Assembly (NCBI GenBank): GCA_023079485.1
Contig: CM041083.1
Location: forward strand, 141,869,052 to 141,933,051
Direction: 5' to 3'
Source: Archilochus colubris
Taxonomy: Eukaryota; Chordata; Aves; Apodiformes; Trochilidae
Length of the DNA stretch: 64,000 bases
Positions 45,734 through 58,457 of this stretch are shown here, piece by piece (the stretch's first letter is position 1; the number at the start of each line of letters is the position of its first letter). Made by a program: the position numbers and the translations under genes. Below the pieces are notes generated by a model. That model worked only from the letters and a program-made list of their open reading frames with translations. It was not told where the DNA came from and did not search any database.

Positions 45734-46818
45734 TCTCTATTTTCTGTATTTTCCTCTCCATTTTCCCTGCCAGCAGCAGTACAGACCACCCCAAGGAGAT
45801 GTTGCTGTTTACATGAACAAGTAGTATTAGGAGAGAAAAAAATTCTCTGGCCTCTGAATAGTTGGTGGCAGTGTCTAGTAATTAAATACCAAAGGTTTCA
45901 CTTAATCACTTTCATGCATCCTTCCTTGGATGACCCTTAGGTCATGGTTTCTGCCCCTTCATTTTTTCCCTGTGACTACTATGAGAAGGAAGGTTGTAGT
46001 GGACAGGAGCTTTACCTCCAACGAGTTCTCAAAAAATTTGCAGGCTTCCTTAATCACAGGTAGGAGGAAAACAGGAGCAAGTGTAAAGAATGACACCTTC
46101 AAATGATGGAAAAAACCCCCAAATCTCAACACCTGTCCTACATCTAAAGGAAGTACTGAGGCCTTTTCTCACTCATAGAAGACTTTCAGAATCAGAAATG
46201 CTGTTGCTTGTCTCTTTGCTCTAGAAAAAAGAGCCTGCGAGAACTTTTTTTAATAAACACAGTCACTTTCTGACCATAATGGAAACAAACCTTTAAGTCA
46301 ATGAATTTTGGCTAGCAGTTTGTGTCTGAAAGGGCAACAAACATTTTGAGACAAATGAGAAGGTGTTGGTCAAAGTTCAGTATGTTGCTATATGAAGCGT
46401 TTTAATAGAGTGAGATTTAAATGGTTTTGAAAATCACTTTGTATGAATTTCAAACTTTACTTTTCTGACAGAGTTCTATCCTCAACTGCTTTACTAAGAA
46501 AATCTACTGAAATGCAGAGATTTCGAGAAGCTACTGCAGTACTCTTTATAAACTTTGTTTCTTTGCTAAACATCTATTCTGTCAAATGTGATCCTAATTG
46601 TCTGACATTTAATGTCATCCATCAGACCAATTTTTAGTTCCTCTCATGCTGTTTCAAGAACTCTAATCCCTAGTTTAATTAATGAATCATTGTTTCCTGA
46701 GTTATTAGCTTCATCTGTTCCTCTTTATTTTTTTAACAATTGCAATGTTGGGGGTTTTTTTATTTGTCTCCTTGAAAACATATGCTGCAAATTGGTTGTG
46801 ATGCTCAAAAGTGCTGTT
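45734..46818. other. Intergenic stretch without recognised gene
   Basis: AT-rich, no repeat or gene recognised. Confidence 0.6.
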
Positions 46819-47011
46819 GCTTCCCTTCCCTTCCCTTCCCTTCCCTTCCCTTCCCTTCCCTTCCCTTCCCTTCCCTTCCCTTCCCTTCCCTTCCCTTCCC
46901 TTCCCTTCCCTTCCCTTCCCTTCCCTTCCCTTCCCCTTCCCTTCCCTTCCCTTCCCTTCCCTTCCCTTCCCTTCCCTTCCCTTCCCTTCCCTTCCCTTCC
47001 CTTCCCTTCCC
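46819..47011. repeat. Second (CCCTT)n array
   Basis: About 38 CCCTT pentamers with one CCCCTT interruption near 46,931-46,937. Far more regular than the 1-kb array at 32.7 kb, which suggests it is younger. Confidence 0.98.
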
Positions 47012-48810
47012 AGAAAGGGTAAATATAATCCCTTCAGTGCTTCTAAAGGTCCCATGGGATCAGGCCTTTTTTGCAAGCTCTTCTATCTGTAGGCTTTCTT
47101 GTATATCATGACATCTGGATCCCAATTTAATCCATGAACATTTTGACATCTGGTATTTTTGCTCATATTCTAGCTAATTAATTCATGCCTGTGAAGTACT
47201 CTGAAACTTCACAAACACTGAGTTAATACTATTCTTTTCTATCATTTATCACTCTTAAATCACACGAATTAGAGGATTTCTCTCTTTGTAACCTGAAATC
47301 AGTCTCAGCACAGATTGACAGCCTGCTTCCACTTTTCAGAATGTGCCTCCTCAGTTCTGGCTTCACTTTGCTACTCACTGAACACTACACAGTGGAAACG
47401 TGACCCCACCAAAGTCAGCAGGGACCACGAGTCCACCCAGATAATGTCACCTCAGACACGACTGAACTCCTGAAGTGCACGCAAGACAGATTTTAGGAAG
47501 CTGCATGAAAAGTTAGGGTTTAACTTTCCACCTATGGGATCTGGTCAAGCTTCCTGCCTTTGCTTGACCTATCTCTCACTCCATCACTGTGTGGTAAAAG
47601 CTGAGCTCAGCCAACTTCAGCTGATACCTCTAGCAAGGCAGCTGGAGTCACTGATCACGTCTTTTGGATTTACACCTCGTCTACTTGTGGTTAGAAACTA
47701 ATAGTACCAGTTTGTGCAGGTGGCAGATCCATCCAGAACTCCCCAAAATTTACTCCACTTCTATTCAGTGCTTGAGAAAGTGCCATAAATCACCATTTCT
47801 GTGATGAGCTGAAAAGGCTGAGCTCTTTATAAAAGTAAGACAAGGACTTAAGACCTTGTTCTTTGAAAAGATGTTGCTTTCTTTAACCCAATTGCCTGAG
47901 TTGTGCTCCCAGGAGAAACCAAAGTGAAGGTGGTGGGATGAGGGAGGATGTAGCATTTAGGTCTTACCCCTGAATGGGCAAGGGACGTGGCCAAAATGGT
48001 GCTTCAGACCATAAGGTGTTCCTGCAGACTGGTTGAGACAAGACTGGGATGAACAGGCACTTCTCAAAACCATGTTTAGAAATAATCTGAATTGTGTCTT
48101 TTGTTAAAATAGGTGTTTTTATCTTAGCAGTGATATATTATTATTATTATTATTTGTTAGGTATATTATCATACTGCCTACTTAGACTTGTATGTTATTT
48201 GAAAATCAATTATACATCCTCTCCCTTCACAGGCTTCTTCAGTGTTAATGTACTAATGTGTTCTTTTTGTGACGAGTCTCGGGGATGCATGAATAAAAAT
48301 TAAATTGAAATCTTAAGTTAAAAAGAAAGCCCATCTCAGTTAATTAATATTTACCTCCCGTGAAACACTGACTAATTAAATTGATGCTGTAGGAGCTGGG
48401 GTGGGGGGGAAACAGACCTGTAAGGAGATGCTTCCTCATTATCTGCCCAGCCTGAGGAGCTCTCCCAGCCCCCTGTGAGCTGATGAGAGCCCTTGAGAGA
48501 CTCCCAGCCGGGGTTGCTGGAGCACAGATGCTTTTCTCTCTCTGTACCACGCCTGTGCTGCTGGGGACTCACTCAGAACCAGCAGCCTGAGGCAAGCAAG
48601 ACTGAAGCTGATGAACTGGCAGATTTTTTTTTGTGGCACCCAGCATCTCCATAGAAAGGTGAGAACCCCTCTGCTCCTGGATGCTACTGTGCCTGGGTGG
48701 CTGTGCAGGCTGAGCTTGGTTGCTGGGAGGTGGATGAGGCTCCTCTGAGTGACTGCCAGGGCACTTAAGTGCACTTAGGATGGGGACATAAATGTCAGAC
48801 TGTCAACTTT
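47012..48810. other. Intergenic stretch without recognised gene
   Basis: Unique-looking DNA with a short (ATT)n run near 48,137-48,152. Overlapping minus frames at 48,344-48,774 have no recognisable content. Confidence 0.6.
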
Positions 48811-48901
48811 TCATGGAATCATAGAATTGGCTGGGTTGGAAGGGACCTCAGAGATCATCGAGTCCAACCCTTGAACCACTGTTGTGGTTGCTAGACCATG
48901 G
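48811..48901 (-). mobile_element. CR1 LINE tail fragment
   Basis: Antisense CR1 3' end (ATCATAGAATTGGCTGGG, then CATCGAGTCCAACCCTTG) cut off after about 90 bases. Confidence 0.93.
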
Positions 48902-48935
48902 GGTAAGGTAATAAGATGTCATCCCATTAAATGGT

Positions 48936-49230
48936 ATAGAATCATAAAATCATAGAACCATAGAATGGTTGGGGTTGGAAGGGGCCACTAAAGGTCATCT
49001 AGTCCAGCCTCCCTGCCATGAGCAGGGATATCTTCAACCAGACCAGGCTGCTCAGAACCCTGTCCAACCTAACCTTGAATCTTTGCAGAGATAGGGCATC
49101 TACCACCTCTCCGGGCAACTTGTTCCAGTGTTTCACCACCTGCATTGTAAACCAATTCTTCCTTATATTGAGTCTAAAAGTGCTCCTTTTGAGTTTAAAG
49201 CCATTAGCCCTTGTACTGTCATAGCAAGAC
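48936..49230 (-). mobile_element. CR1 LINE 3' fragment of a different subfamily
   Basis: It is antisense, with a tail ATCATAAAATCATAGAACC, then GGCCACTAAAGGTCATC and TGTCCAACCTAACCTTG. Its wording differs consistently from the 18- and 39-kb copies, so it is another CR1 subfamily that lies only 35 bases from the preceding fragment. Confidence 0.9.
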
Positions 49231-52200
49231 CTGACAGTATAGCCTGGTGTCCTTTAGTATTTGTTGGGCCTGACTCTTATTCATTTAAGGTAAATGGGGT
49301 TCTTTTATGTCTGGGAAGGAGCAGTGGGATAATGAGTGCTGGTACCACAGACCAGGCTTTTTGGAAGGTGATGAGACTGCTGTCTGTGGTGGTTCTCCAG
49401 CACCAGAACGCAACAGCACTCTGGTCCAGCAGACACAGGGACATGAGGTTGGGAAGAATGGGGTTCAGCTATCACTGACACTGCTTCCCTGATGATGTTA
49501 TTTGGAATTTTTTTTCAGTCTCTTATACACTGGCAGCTTTCCAGATGTAAAGTCGTGTGCTTGCTGGTCATTCCAAGGGCTGCTGATAAGCAGCTCAATG
49601 GCAGCTGTGGGAACAGGAATTTCTTATGCAGACAGCACTGTGAGCACCAGTGAGAAACTGGCAGTCATCAGAAGATCCGAGGCCACACTTGTGAGATCCT
49701 CACAGCTGGAACAGGGGGAAATGTCTGCAGCCTTTACTTTCTGCTGGCACTGCTGGGATGGGGATTCCTTCCCCTGTTCATGTCCCCTTGCTAGAAATAG
49801 CCCATGTATTCTTTACATGGCCAAAACAAAATTCACATTATTTTCTAGCCAAAGGGACATTTTATATATACCTGGAGTAGGTTTTCTGACTCAGTGACCT
49901 AAGAAACTCATAGGATTTTGTAGGTATCATTTCTCATCATTTTTAACGAATCTGCTGATTAATCACTGCTGATCTAAAGAGTTTGATCTTACTGAAGTGT
50001 GGAAAGCAGACATTCAGAGATTGAATTATGCTGTAACCATTTAGTCTAGAGCTTGAATGCAAAGTTGTATTACACACAGAGTATAGCAGAAATAACCCCA
50101 GGCTTTTACTTTTGATTTCTACTTTATTGATTTATACTAGGTAAATTTAATTCCAAATCTTACAGATGGCTGAGATAGTCATTCAATTTTGTCATTGTAG
50201 CGAAGAAACCATTAGGAAAATGGAGAAGTAAAGGTCACGGTAATATTTTCTGTAATAAATAACCAATATTATTCAGAGGTCAGATTTGTTTCAAAACTCC
50301 GAAGCACTCACACTATGCCATTATTTAAGGATTTACAAAGTTTCATTGGCATGCAACATCTGTGAAACAAAACATTGCTCAACAGAGGACCAGAATGTGA
50401 GAAGCAGCTTCTTTACTTCCATACTTGTGTTGTGAATTTGCCATGTTATTCAAGCATAGGCAGCTTTGTACTCCTTCATCTCTGGAGGTGCTTATACTGG
50501 CCCTGTGAACGCAGGCTGTGATGTGGAGAAAGACCTTAGCTTCACCTCAGTTGCACACACATAAGCTCACAAATAATCACCTTTTTTTTTTTTTTTTTTC
50601 CTTCAGGGATACTTAGAGGAAATACTTTCTGCTCTGTGACATAAACCAGTCTATCATCTTTCACTATAAATTTCTTCTTTTTAAACGTGAAAGACACTCA
50701 ATGTATGTTAAAAAAATTGTTTTGCATTTGAAAGAAGACAGTAGAAGTATGAAAGTTATTTATTTGTTTCTTGCAAGAAAGACTGGGTTTTACAACCACA
50801 AAGTATTGAGGAGAGCCTGAAGACACTCCTTAAGCCTTTAGCATGTGAATGTTGGGAGAAATTCAGATGCATAAACACAGGGGTGGAGAGAAGCTGTAGA
50901 TGGTCTCAGGGCACCTGACTTGGTTCTCCAGCTCTCCTGTAAGGATAAGAGTTAAGTGTCCAGTAGATCTTGGATCAGATCTTTCAGCCTCTCTGATGTC
51001 TCAAGTGTGCAGGCTGATGGCACCTCCACCATTTTTCCTGGGGCTTCTGCACACAGAGGTGAGGGATGGCTGGGAGCAGGCAGCCTCAAGTCAGAGCCGT
51101 CAAAACCCTGAGGTCGGGCTGTGCAGAAAAGGCAAAAGCTCTCAGAAAGCAATATTCACTTCAGCCACAGCCAGCAGCTCCCTTCCTTCTCATGACCAGC
51201 TCAAACATCATTAGCTGAGCTTTCCAGCCACATCCAGGTTGTGATGAGATAACTCCACCTGAAGCCTGCTACCATCCATGGTGATGCAGAAGAAGGATGT
51301 TGCAGCATCAGTATGGGGTTTGTTGTTCTCTGCTTGCAAGGGGGTGGTCTTTCCAAATTAACAAAGTGTGGTTAGAAAACATGCAGTATTTGAGGTCTCA
51401 TCTTTGTTGTAGTACTGCACCAAACGTAATCCACTACTGAATGATTGTACTTGCTCTTCTCATAAAAGTCCTCACTGTTAGCTCAAGGTATCACTCAGGA
51501 GCTGAGTAAATGGAGCAATTTTTGCATGAATGCCTATCTCCCTCTGTAAGCCTTACAGAATTATATTGATTTCCCACTTGTTGTTGCTTTCTTTAAATTC
51601 TTTCACTGTGAACATAAGAGCCTTCACCTCCTAGCTGTTTTTTTACACCTTTTTAATTTTTCCTTGTACACCTTACATTGTGCCCCAAGTGCCAACAGGG
51701 TTGGATCTGTGTAACATCGACACTGGACATTCACAAAACAGAGATAAGCTTGTGCACTATTATTATAAGAAAATTTAGTAGGTGTATCTATTTCATAAAT
51801 ATATATGAAGGTCATGGAGATTTCTGTAGAGTTTTTCCCTTTCAAAGTAAGTATTAATCCAGAGAAAGGCGGTGGAATTTTGAACCTTGAGCTTTAAATT
51901 TTAGTCCTGTTTATTGAAACAGGATTTAAAATCTGACATGGCCAGAACTAAAGAACATGAAAACCACAAGCATCTTGAGGAGGCTTTCCCAAATTCTGTT
52001 CCACATAGATTAATGGGGAAGTGTGATATACTCTCACTGTATGGAAAAAAAAAAAATAATTCTCTTTTACATTTGGTACCACAGTACGGTTACAAGCCTT
52101 ATTACATTTTTATTTATATATTACAGTCCCTTGGTTCTGGTGCACAGGAAGGAGGAGGTGGAAATTCTGGAGAAGAGAAAGTATGAGTTCATACAGAAAA

Positions 52201-52239
52201 CACAGGCAAAGGAGGAAAAGGCGTGTAGCAGGGGATGAT
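49231..52239. other. Intergenic stretch without recognised gene
   Basis: Includes a T-run at 50,582-50,600. Frames of 104-131 codons (49,128-49,478, 49,502-49,897, 50,900-51,214) have no recognisable content. Confidence 0.6.
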
Positions 52240-52437
52240 AAACTTTGCCTCCTCCAAGCTATCTGTGGCAGTAAGGGGCTGCCCAGAGAAGCGGTGGAGT
52301 TACCATTTCTGGAGGTATTTAAAAGCCACGTAGATTTGGTGCTTGGGGACATGGTTTATTGGTGGACTTGGCAGTGCTGGGTCAATGGTTGGACTTGATG
52401 ATCTTAAAGATCTTCTACAACCAAAAGGACTCTATGA
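52240..52437 (+). mobile_element. CR1 LINE 3' fragment
   Basis: Sense copy with GGGCTGCCCAGAGAAGCGG, GGTTGGACTTGATGATC and a decayed tail GGACTCTATGATCA. Confidence 0.85.
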
Positions 52438-52916
52438 TCACCTTTTTACCCAGACCTATTCAGAGCTCACAACTCTGTTTGCCACTGCCATATGCTGCCA
52501 TCTTCCTAGCACTCCCAAATTTAATGTATTGGCAACATCAAGCTTCTCTTGGATCTCAGACAGACTTCCAGGCACAATGTTGACACTACACATACTAAAA
52601 TAAGGAGATCGATGGGGGCTGGGCTTCCCCTTGGCTTTTTTGCAGACTCCTTTTGTAGCTCCAGGTGAGCCCGATGGAGGCTTCATTTCTTCACTGGCCA
52701 AAGCAGAGGGAGCAATGCACCTGTGTTTCCTGATGTTGTAATAAAGATTCCTCCTTTCTAAAAAGAAATGTGTGTGGAAGGCTAACTGCAAAGTGCTGCA
52801 CAAGAAAAAAAAATGTCTGTAACTGTACCTCTGCCACACTTTTTCACACTGAGCTATCCCTGAAACACGTCATTTTTCTTCTTATGTGGTTTATTATCAT
52901 GTGTGGTCAGCAGAGA
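52438..52916. other. Intergenic stretch
   Basis: No recognised gene; the 127-codon minus frame at 52,456-52,839 has no recognisable content. Confidence 0.55.
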
Positions 52917-53198
52917 TAATCATAGAATCATAGAATCATAGAATTGGCTGGGTTGGAAGGGACCTCAGAGATCATCAAGTCCAACCCTTGATCCACTACC
53001 GCTGCAGTTACCAGACCATGGCACTGAGTGCCACATCCAGTCTCTTCTTAAATATCTCCAGACACGGAGAATCCACTACTTCCCTGGGCAGCCCATTCCA
53101 ATGTCTGATCACCCTCTCTGTAAAGAAATTCTTTCTAATATCCAACCTAAACCTCCCCCGGCACAACTTAAGACCATGCCCTCTTGTCTTGCTGAGAG
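52917..53198 (-). mobile_element. CR1 LINE 3' fragment
   Basis: Antisense copy of the subfamily seen at 18.0 and 39.5 kb, with tail repeats ATCATAGAATCATAGAATC and the block CATGGCACTGAGTGCCAC. It is truncated after about 280 bases. Confidence 0.95.
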
Positions 53199-53989
53199 CT
53201 GATTATTAATGGAAAATGGTGTATGTTAAGGATTTCACTTTCTGCTTGCTGTCTCTTCTGCCAAGGTCCCTTCCAACCTTGCATCCCACAGGACTGCCCC
53301 TCTCATTCCTACATCCACTCAGCACCAAGATGAATGCTCCTGATTTTTTTCTTTTGGTTTTTCTTCCTAAGGGGAATAATGCACATAAAGGGAAAAATTC
53401 TAAAAAAAAAAAATTGATGGGAAAATTTTCAGTGATTTGTATGAGTGCCAAAATCAAATACTAGAAAGTGTGTGTGAAGGAGTCTGCCTTTCTAGGATCT
53501 TATTAAAAGTGGATGATACCTGTGGTATAGTTCTCTCTGTTTAAATTTTTTTAAAAATAAAATTATTATGTCAATGCATTTTAGTTAATAAGATATTATA
53601 CTAAATGTTCTGGTTTAGATTATGTGCCCTTTTGTGCCACTGACGTGACAGTGATTTTCAAATGTTACTTGAGCTGAAATACACAGTAAAATAGAAAATT
53701 ACTTCAGGATCCTGGATTAGCTGTCCTGAATTAGGGACAGCCAGTAAATTCAGGCAACTGACTTTTCCCTCTTATTTTTATTTATAAATTTAATTTCTGA
53801 GTAGCAGTAAGACACTGCAAGTCATGCATTTTGAAGGGATTATTGCACTGCCCTTACAACTAAAGTCACTTGCCCTTTAGCCTTGTGTCTTATAATACCT
53901 CCCAAACTGTTCAGTAGCAGTACAGAAATGTATGGCATGCTGTGTCTTAGAGCTTAAATATATTTAGCTTGATCATACAGAAAAATAGT

Positions 53990-54520
53990 GATAAAGTAAG
54001 AGAATGTGCAGTCGAGCTATTCCAATCTTTTTCCATTCTTTTTTAATCAACTCATAAGTAAAATAATTCACAGGCTGCCAACAGTTTGTTACAATGTACA
54101 TGAAAGATGGGAGAACAGTTTCCCTGTGAAGGTTATGGTATCTCGCAGTATATATGAAATGCCAATCTTTTAATATACTTTGGATTATTGCGTAATATAG
54201 AAATACAGTTAAATTCTTAAAAGGGTTAAACAGTTCCATTCTGCCTTAAATTACCACTGTCATTCAATTCATTAGATGAGTTTATGGAGTTACAATATGT
54301 CTGTAATTTATAGCCTGCTTACTGACAAAGCTTAATGCTAACATATGCCTAATTTGCCAAGGTTATCTCAAGCCCCATTCATCTCCCCCACTAACAATAT
54401 GCTGCTGATTCCATGCTTCATGGATGAGGTACATGCGGTTTCATATTTAGTGCTATCAATCACAAGTAATTGCCTCCAGCTCCCCGCCTCAGTGTTCAAA
54501 GTGATTTCTCTTCAGCCTCG
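53990..54520. promoter_or_regulatory. Candidate conserved regulatory element
   Basis: Repeat-free AT-rich block with many developmental-type words: CTGACAAAGCTTAATGC, CCTAATTTGCC, CTATCAATCACAAGTAATTG. It is followed by a GC-richer stretch. Conservation was not tested. Confidence 0.25.
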
Positions 54521-56879
54521 GAGGCTTGATGAAAAGGGGATGCGTAGCCAGAGGAGGGCATCCTCCTCCAGCCTTAGCAGCTGCAGCCCTGAAGGAGCTG
54601 GAATCCTGAGAGGAGAAGCAGACCCGCAGCTGTAACTTTTCCAAACTTTTCTTTTCTGGGGCAGATGAGTTTTACAGCCAGGAAAGCAGGCTTCTGGGGA
54701 TGTGTTTGTGCAACAGGGGCAACCCTCCCAAGGGAAGGGAGCCTGCTGCTGGAGTGGTGCCCTCGGGATTTCCCCCACAGACACCCCTCCCCAGGCTCCA
54801 GAATCAATGCCTGGTGATCCAGCACCGGGGTCCTGGGCCCAAAGTGTGGCTGCACTGACGGGTGGGACATGGCAGGACCCAGGTGTCTGTGAGAGAAGAT
54901 TGAAGGTCACACGTGTATTTTCATCAGCCACTGAGGTTTCTTGCTGTGATTGTTACACAAAATGTACCTTATGCAGCATAAGATTTTAAAATTTTGAGAG
55001 GCACAGTCCTATCAAGTCTTAAACCAGTGTTCAACTTCCTCTTTGTCTTCCTCTTTGTCTTCTTGCTGCTATTTTCTGCAATTTCACGTTAATTTATAAT
55101 GTCCCCTTGTATCACCATGTATCTACCCTTCTCCCTATCTAATTAGGCTTTTAATATATGGCTGTAGTCATCCTAGAAGCTGAACACTGAATGGCAAATC
55201 CAGCTGAAGTGCCTGATCCTGAATTGTTTATATATTTATGTATTAATATATTTATATATTGTATATATATATCCTTCCTGCAAGACATGGGGATTGCTCA
55301 CATTCCTGTATGATTGCCAGCATTTGTATTAATAGTGCATGGGTCAAAATCTTCTATTTTATGAATGGGAACAAACATACACACATTTATTGGATCAGCT
55401 GCTGAGCCATGCAGCTATGTAGTTTCCTGAGCCTTTAGATACATTCCAGAGATCTCTTAGCTCACACTGGAAAGCACAGAGAATGAGTTAGCAAATGTAT
55501 TTTGCCTAAAATAAATCTTCCACTTCATTGTGGGTAGGGCAATCAAGAACATCTAGGAAAATTTCATTCTTGGATACTCTGCTATTAACCAGCTGTAATC
55601 TCAGATTTGCTGAGGAAGTTGTTGTGCTTGATATTCTAAAACTTCCGCAGGATAATGGAGCCTGCTTGGCAGACCCAGTGAAACCCTCTGTTCGTGTGAA
55701 TTTACTGTGCTGTGCTGAATGAAATGACTGCAGCCTAAAGAATCCTGAGGCCATTAAAAGGTGTACAGTATTTAAAAATCAGTGGTACTCTTTCCACTTC
55801 AGAGGAACACCGAAATTTTAACTTTCACTGGGAAAATGAACAGCATTCCAAAGCAAAAAAAGAAGTTTAATTAGAGAAACCGCTAGTGCTGATACTGTTT
55901 TTTTCTATGAGATGAAAAACGCTGTCCTGTATGTAAGTGACAGCTAACGATACAAACCCACTGTCAGCTTCTCTTAGGAGTTTGGTTTTTTTGTTTTGTT
56001 TTTGGTTTCTGTGTTGTGCCAGAACTCAGGATCACAGCATGAGAGGATAGCAATCATGGGCTCCACATAAGTTTCTTTAAGAAAATCCCTATAAAAATCA
56101 GAAAAACCATTGCACTTGCAAAAGAAAATACTAACTCTGTGGCTGTAAGCCTAATTGTGGTTACCTTCATTAACATGAATTTAAAACTGTAGCGATTCTT
56201 GCTTGTGTGTAAATAAGCTTTTTGTTCTAAAGAGTCAATAAGATAAAGAATCTGCTAAAAATCTGTATTCATTACACTTCCTGCCCTCAGATAAAAGGCA
56301 TTTTATTTTTATAGCATAGTTTTAACTTTTTAGGTTTACATTTTAGTCAAATCAAGTGAACTACAGAAATTCATGTAACACTCTTCTCCGTAGTATTTGT
56401 ATTAACATGATTCTACAACTGAAGACTGCACCATACAGGTGTGAAATAAATTACTTTCAAAGACTTCAATATTAGTTATTATTTAATAGAGAGGTTGGGT
56501 GTTTTTGTGTTTGGAATATCTGGAGACAAATAAATCTGAGAATTTACAGAAAAACGTTTCTGAGATAGAAGGACTGGAAGATTTTTTGAAATACCAGTGT
56601 TGTGTGGCTTCAGGAAGATAAACATTTTTCTAAATATAACTTAAACAAGTACTTGCTAGTAAAGTAAGAGAAGTATTCAGAAAACTTATCTTTTCATTTT
56701 AAAGACTTTTTCTTAGTCGGTGGCTGGAAGGAAATGTCTTTGTGAATCTTTGCATGTATTGCAAAGGGCTCTAAGGCTAAGTGGCTGCACTTTGCATCGT
56801 GTCTGCTGACTTCCCATTCAGAGGCTCCCTGACAAGCGGGGGGTGGAGGGGTGCTGGGCTGTGGTTTGTGGGAATAGGC

Positions 56880-57250
56880 TCTTTCAGTTCTGGTTTATTA
56901 CATGGCTAATTAACCAAGGTCACCGAGCTCTTTTATAAGTCTGCCAATAGAGACATCACTGGTGCTTTAACAGATCTGTCTATTATATTGCATGCCCTGA
57001 TAATACCACAGTGATAACCAAAATATGGGGCAGCAATTTACCTGGATCATTGTATAAAGATGCAAACATGGGAAATAAAAATACAACTGAAATAGCAGGC
57101 ACCACAACAATCTAGATGTTGACATGTTTAATCTTAAAACAATTTCTTTTCTGTGTCATTCCACAATGGTTACTTGCAGCAAATATGTATGACTAGAGGA
57201 ATTTATAAGCTGTAATAGCATCTTGTCACAGCTATAACCTGATTCACCTG
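56880..57250. promoter_or_regulatory. Candidate conserved regulatory element
   Basis: Repeat-free block with GGCTAATTAACCAAGGTCA, AACAGATCTGTC and other words typical of developmental enhancers. Conservation was not tested. Confidence 0.25.
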
Positions 57251-57400
57251 TTATGCAGGATCTTTGTCCAGATTACCACTCTGCCTGCAAATTAACAAGG
57301 AATGCATGGGGGTGAATAATTTGGGAATAACACAAGGAATTGTGCATCAGTATTATGCACCAAACTAAAATAAACCTCAGTGTCCCTGAAGCTTCTGTGA

Positions 57401-58457
57401 AAGCAGAACAGAGCTGCCTACCACTAACTCTGCATGGAGTCATCTTTCGAGATGCTGTCACCCTCATTCAAGTAGCTAAAGACTCTCTCATAACTAGTAA
57501 GGCTGCTGCTGTGCAATGGCCCAAAATTTTGGTGGTCTGAGGCCACCTCAGGCTGTCCTTGGCATGACTGGCATCCTCACTCCAGCTCCAGCCTTGCCTA
57601 TAAAGCCAGATGTTCATGATGCTGTCCCCATGTGAATGACAAGTACAACACTTCCCAGGGGGCTTTTGGCAGCAGCCCAGAGACCCCACAACACCCAGCT
57701 TATACCTCCCTCTTGGAAGGCCCATTGCACCTGTGCATTGTTCCCTTCTCCACTGCCAAGATCAGCTCATGGAGACACTGCTGCTATGTGGCAGTATGCA
57801 ATGTGTTCCTGTTCATCGTGGCCACCTCAGCTGTGAGATGAGCTTCAGCCTTCACATTTGAGACTGCTGGGTCACTGGTGGTTATTGGTACTGCAATTGG
57901 TACTCAATAGAGCATTTTTGCCAGTGTTTAGAGGGATGTGTGCATGTGCCTCTAAAAGTCCCATCTGGATGTCACCCAGTGTGGTTTGTCTCCCACAGTG
58001 CCACTGACTGAACGGAAATGATTTTGGGATGGTCTTCAGGAAGGCAAGGGATGTACAACCCAATGTTAAGTGATGATGGAGGGGGTCTGAGCAGTCTTAC
58101 CTAGGGAAAGTTAATCTGTGCTTGCTGTAATGTTGGATCTCAGTAGGGCTTCTTTTCCCAGGAGAGGGATGGCAGAGCCCAGTGTGCACCCCAGAGGCCC
58201 CTTACAGACTTGTGTGGTACTCACAGGGGGTGGAAGCTGTATTTTTGGTTCTTGTCCCCACAGGCAATTTTCTGAGCTGTGATCTGAGCAGCTGAGTTCC
58301 TCTGTGGCTCCAGATGTGTTACACTTTCAGGGGGCTCCAAGGAAGGTGGGTGGCTCTGCTTCTCTGATGATCTTTCCTTTATTTCCTCCAGAGGCCTCCA
58401 GTGCTCTATGGGAACCATCTCTACATTGATCTCCTCAGTATCTCTCTCTATGGCATT
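57401..58457 (-). other. Region adjoining the 3' side of the 58.5-kb LTR, origin unclear
   Basis: Moderately GC-rich DNA that follows the LTR in the LTR's own reading direction. It could be internal endogenous-retrovirus sequence or host DNA. No gag, protease or polymerase motif is visible. A minus frame (58,505-58,221) begins in the LTR end and stops within a GTGAGTA splice-donor-like word at 58,224-58,218. Confidence 0.35.

Larger units (their letters stand above)
53199..57400. other. Intergenic stretch, some of it possibly regulatory
   Basis: No gene recognised. The stretches 53,990-54,520 and 56,880-57,250 are free of obvious repeats and rich in homeodomain-type TAAT words; see the separate entries. 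A TATATA run lies near 55,225-55,270. Confidence 0.55.

Noticed and set aside
45466..45824. Open frames with KEGR or FLPS repeats
   Set aside because: Translation of the (CCTT)n microsatellite.
46612..47111. Open frames of 93-136 codons
   Set aside because: Mostly translated (CCCTT)n repeat with short random ends.
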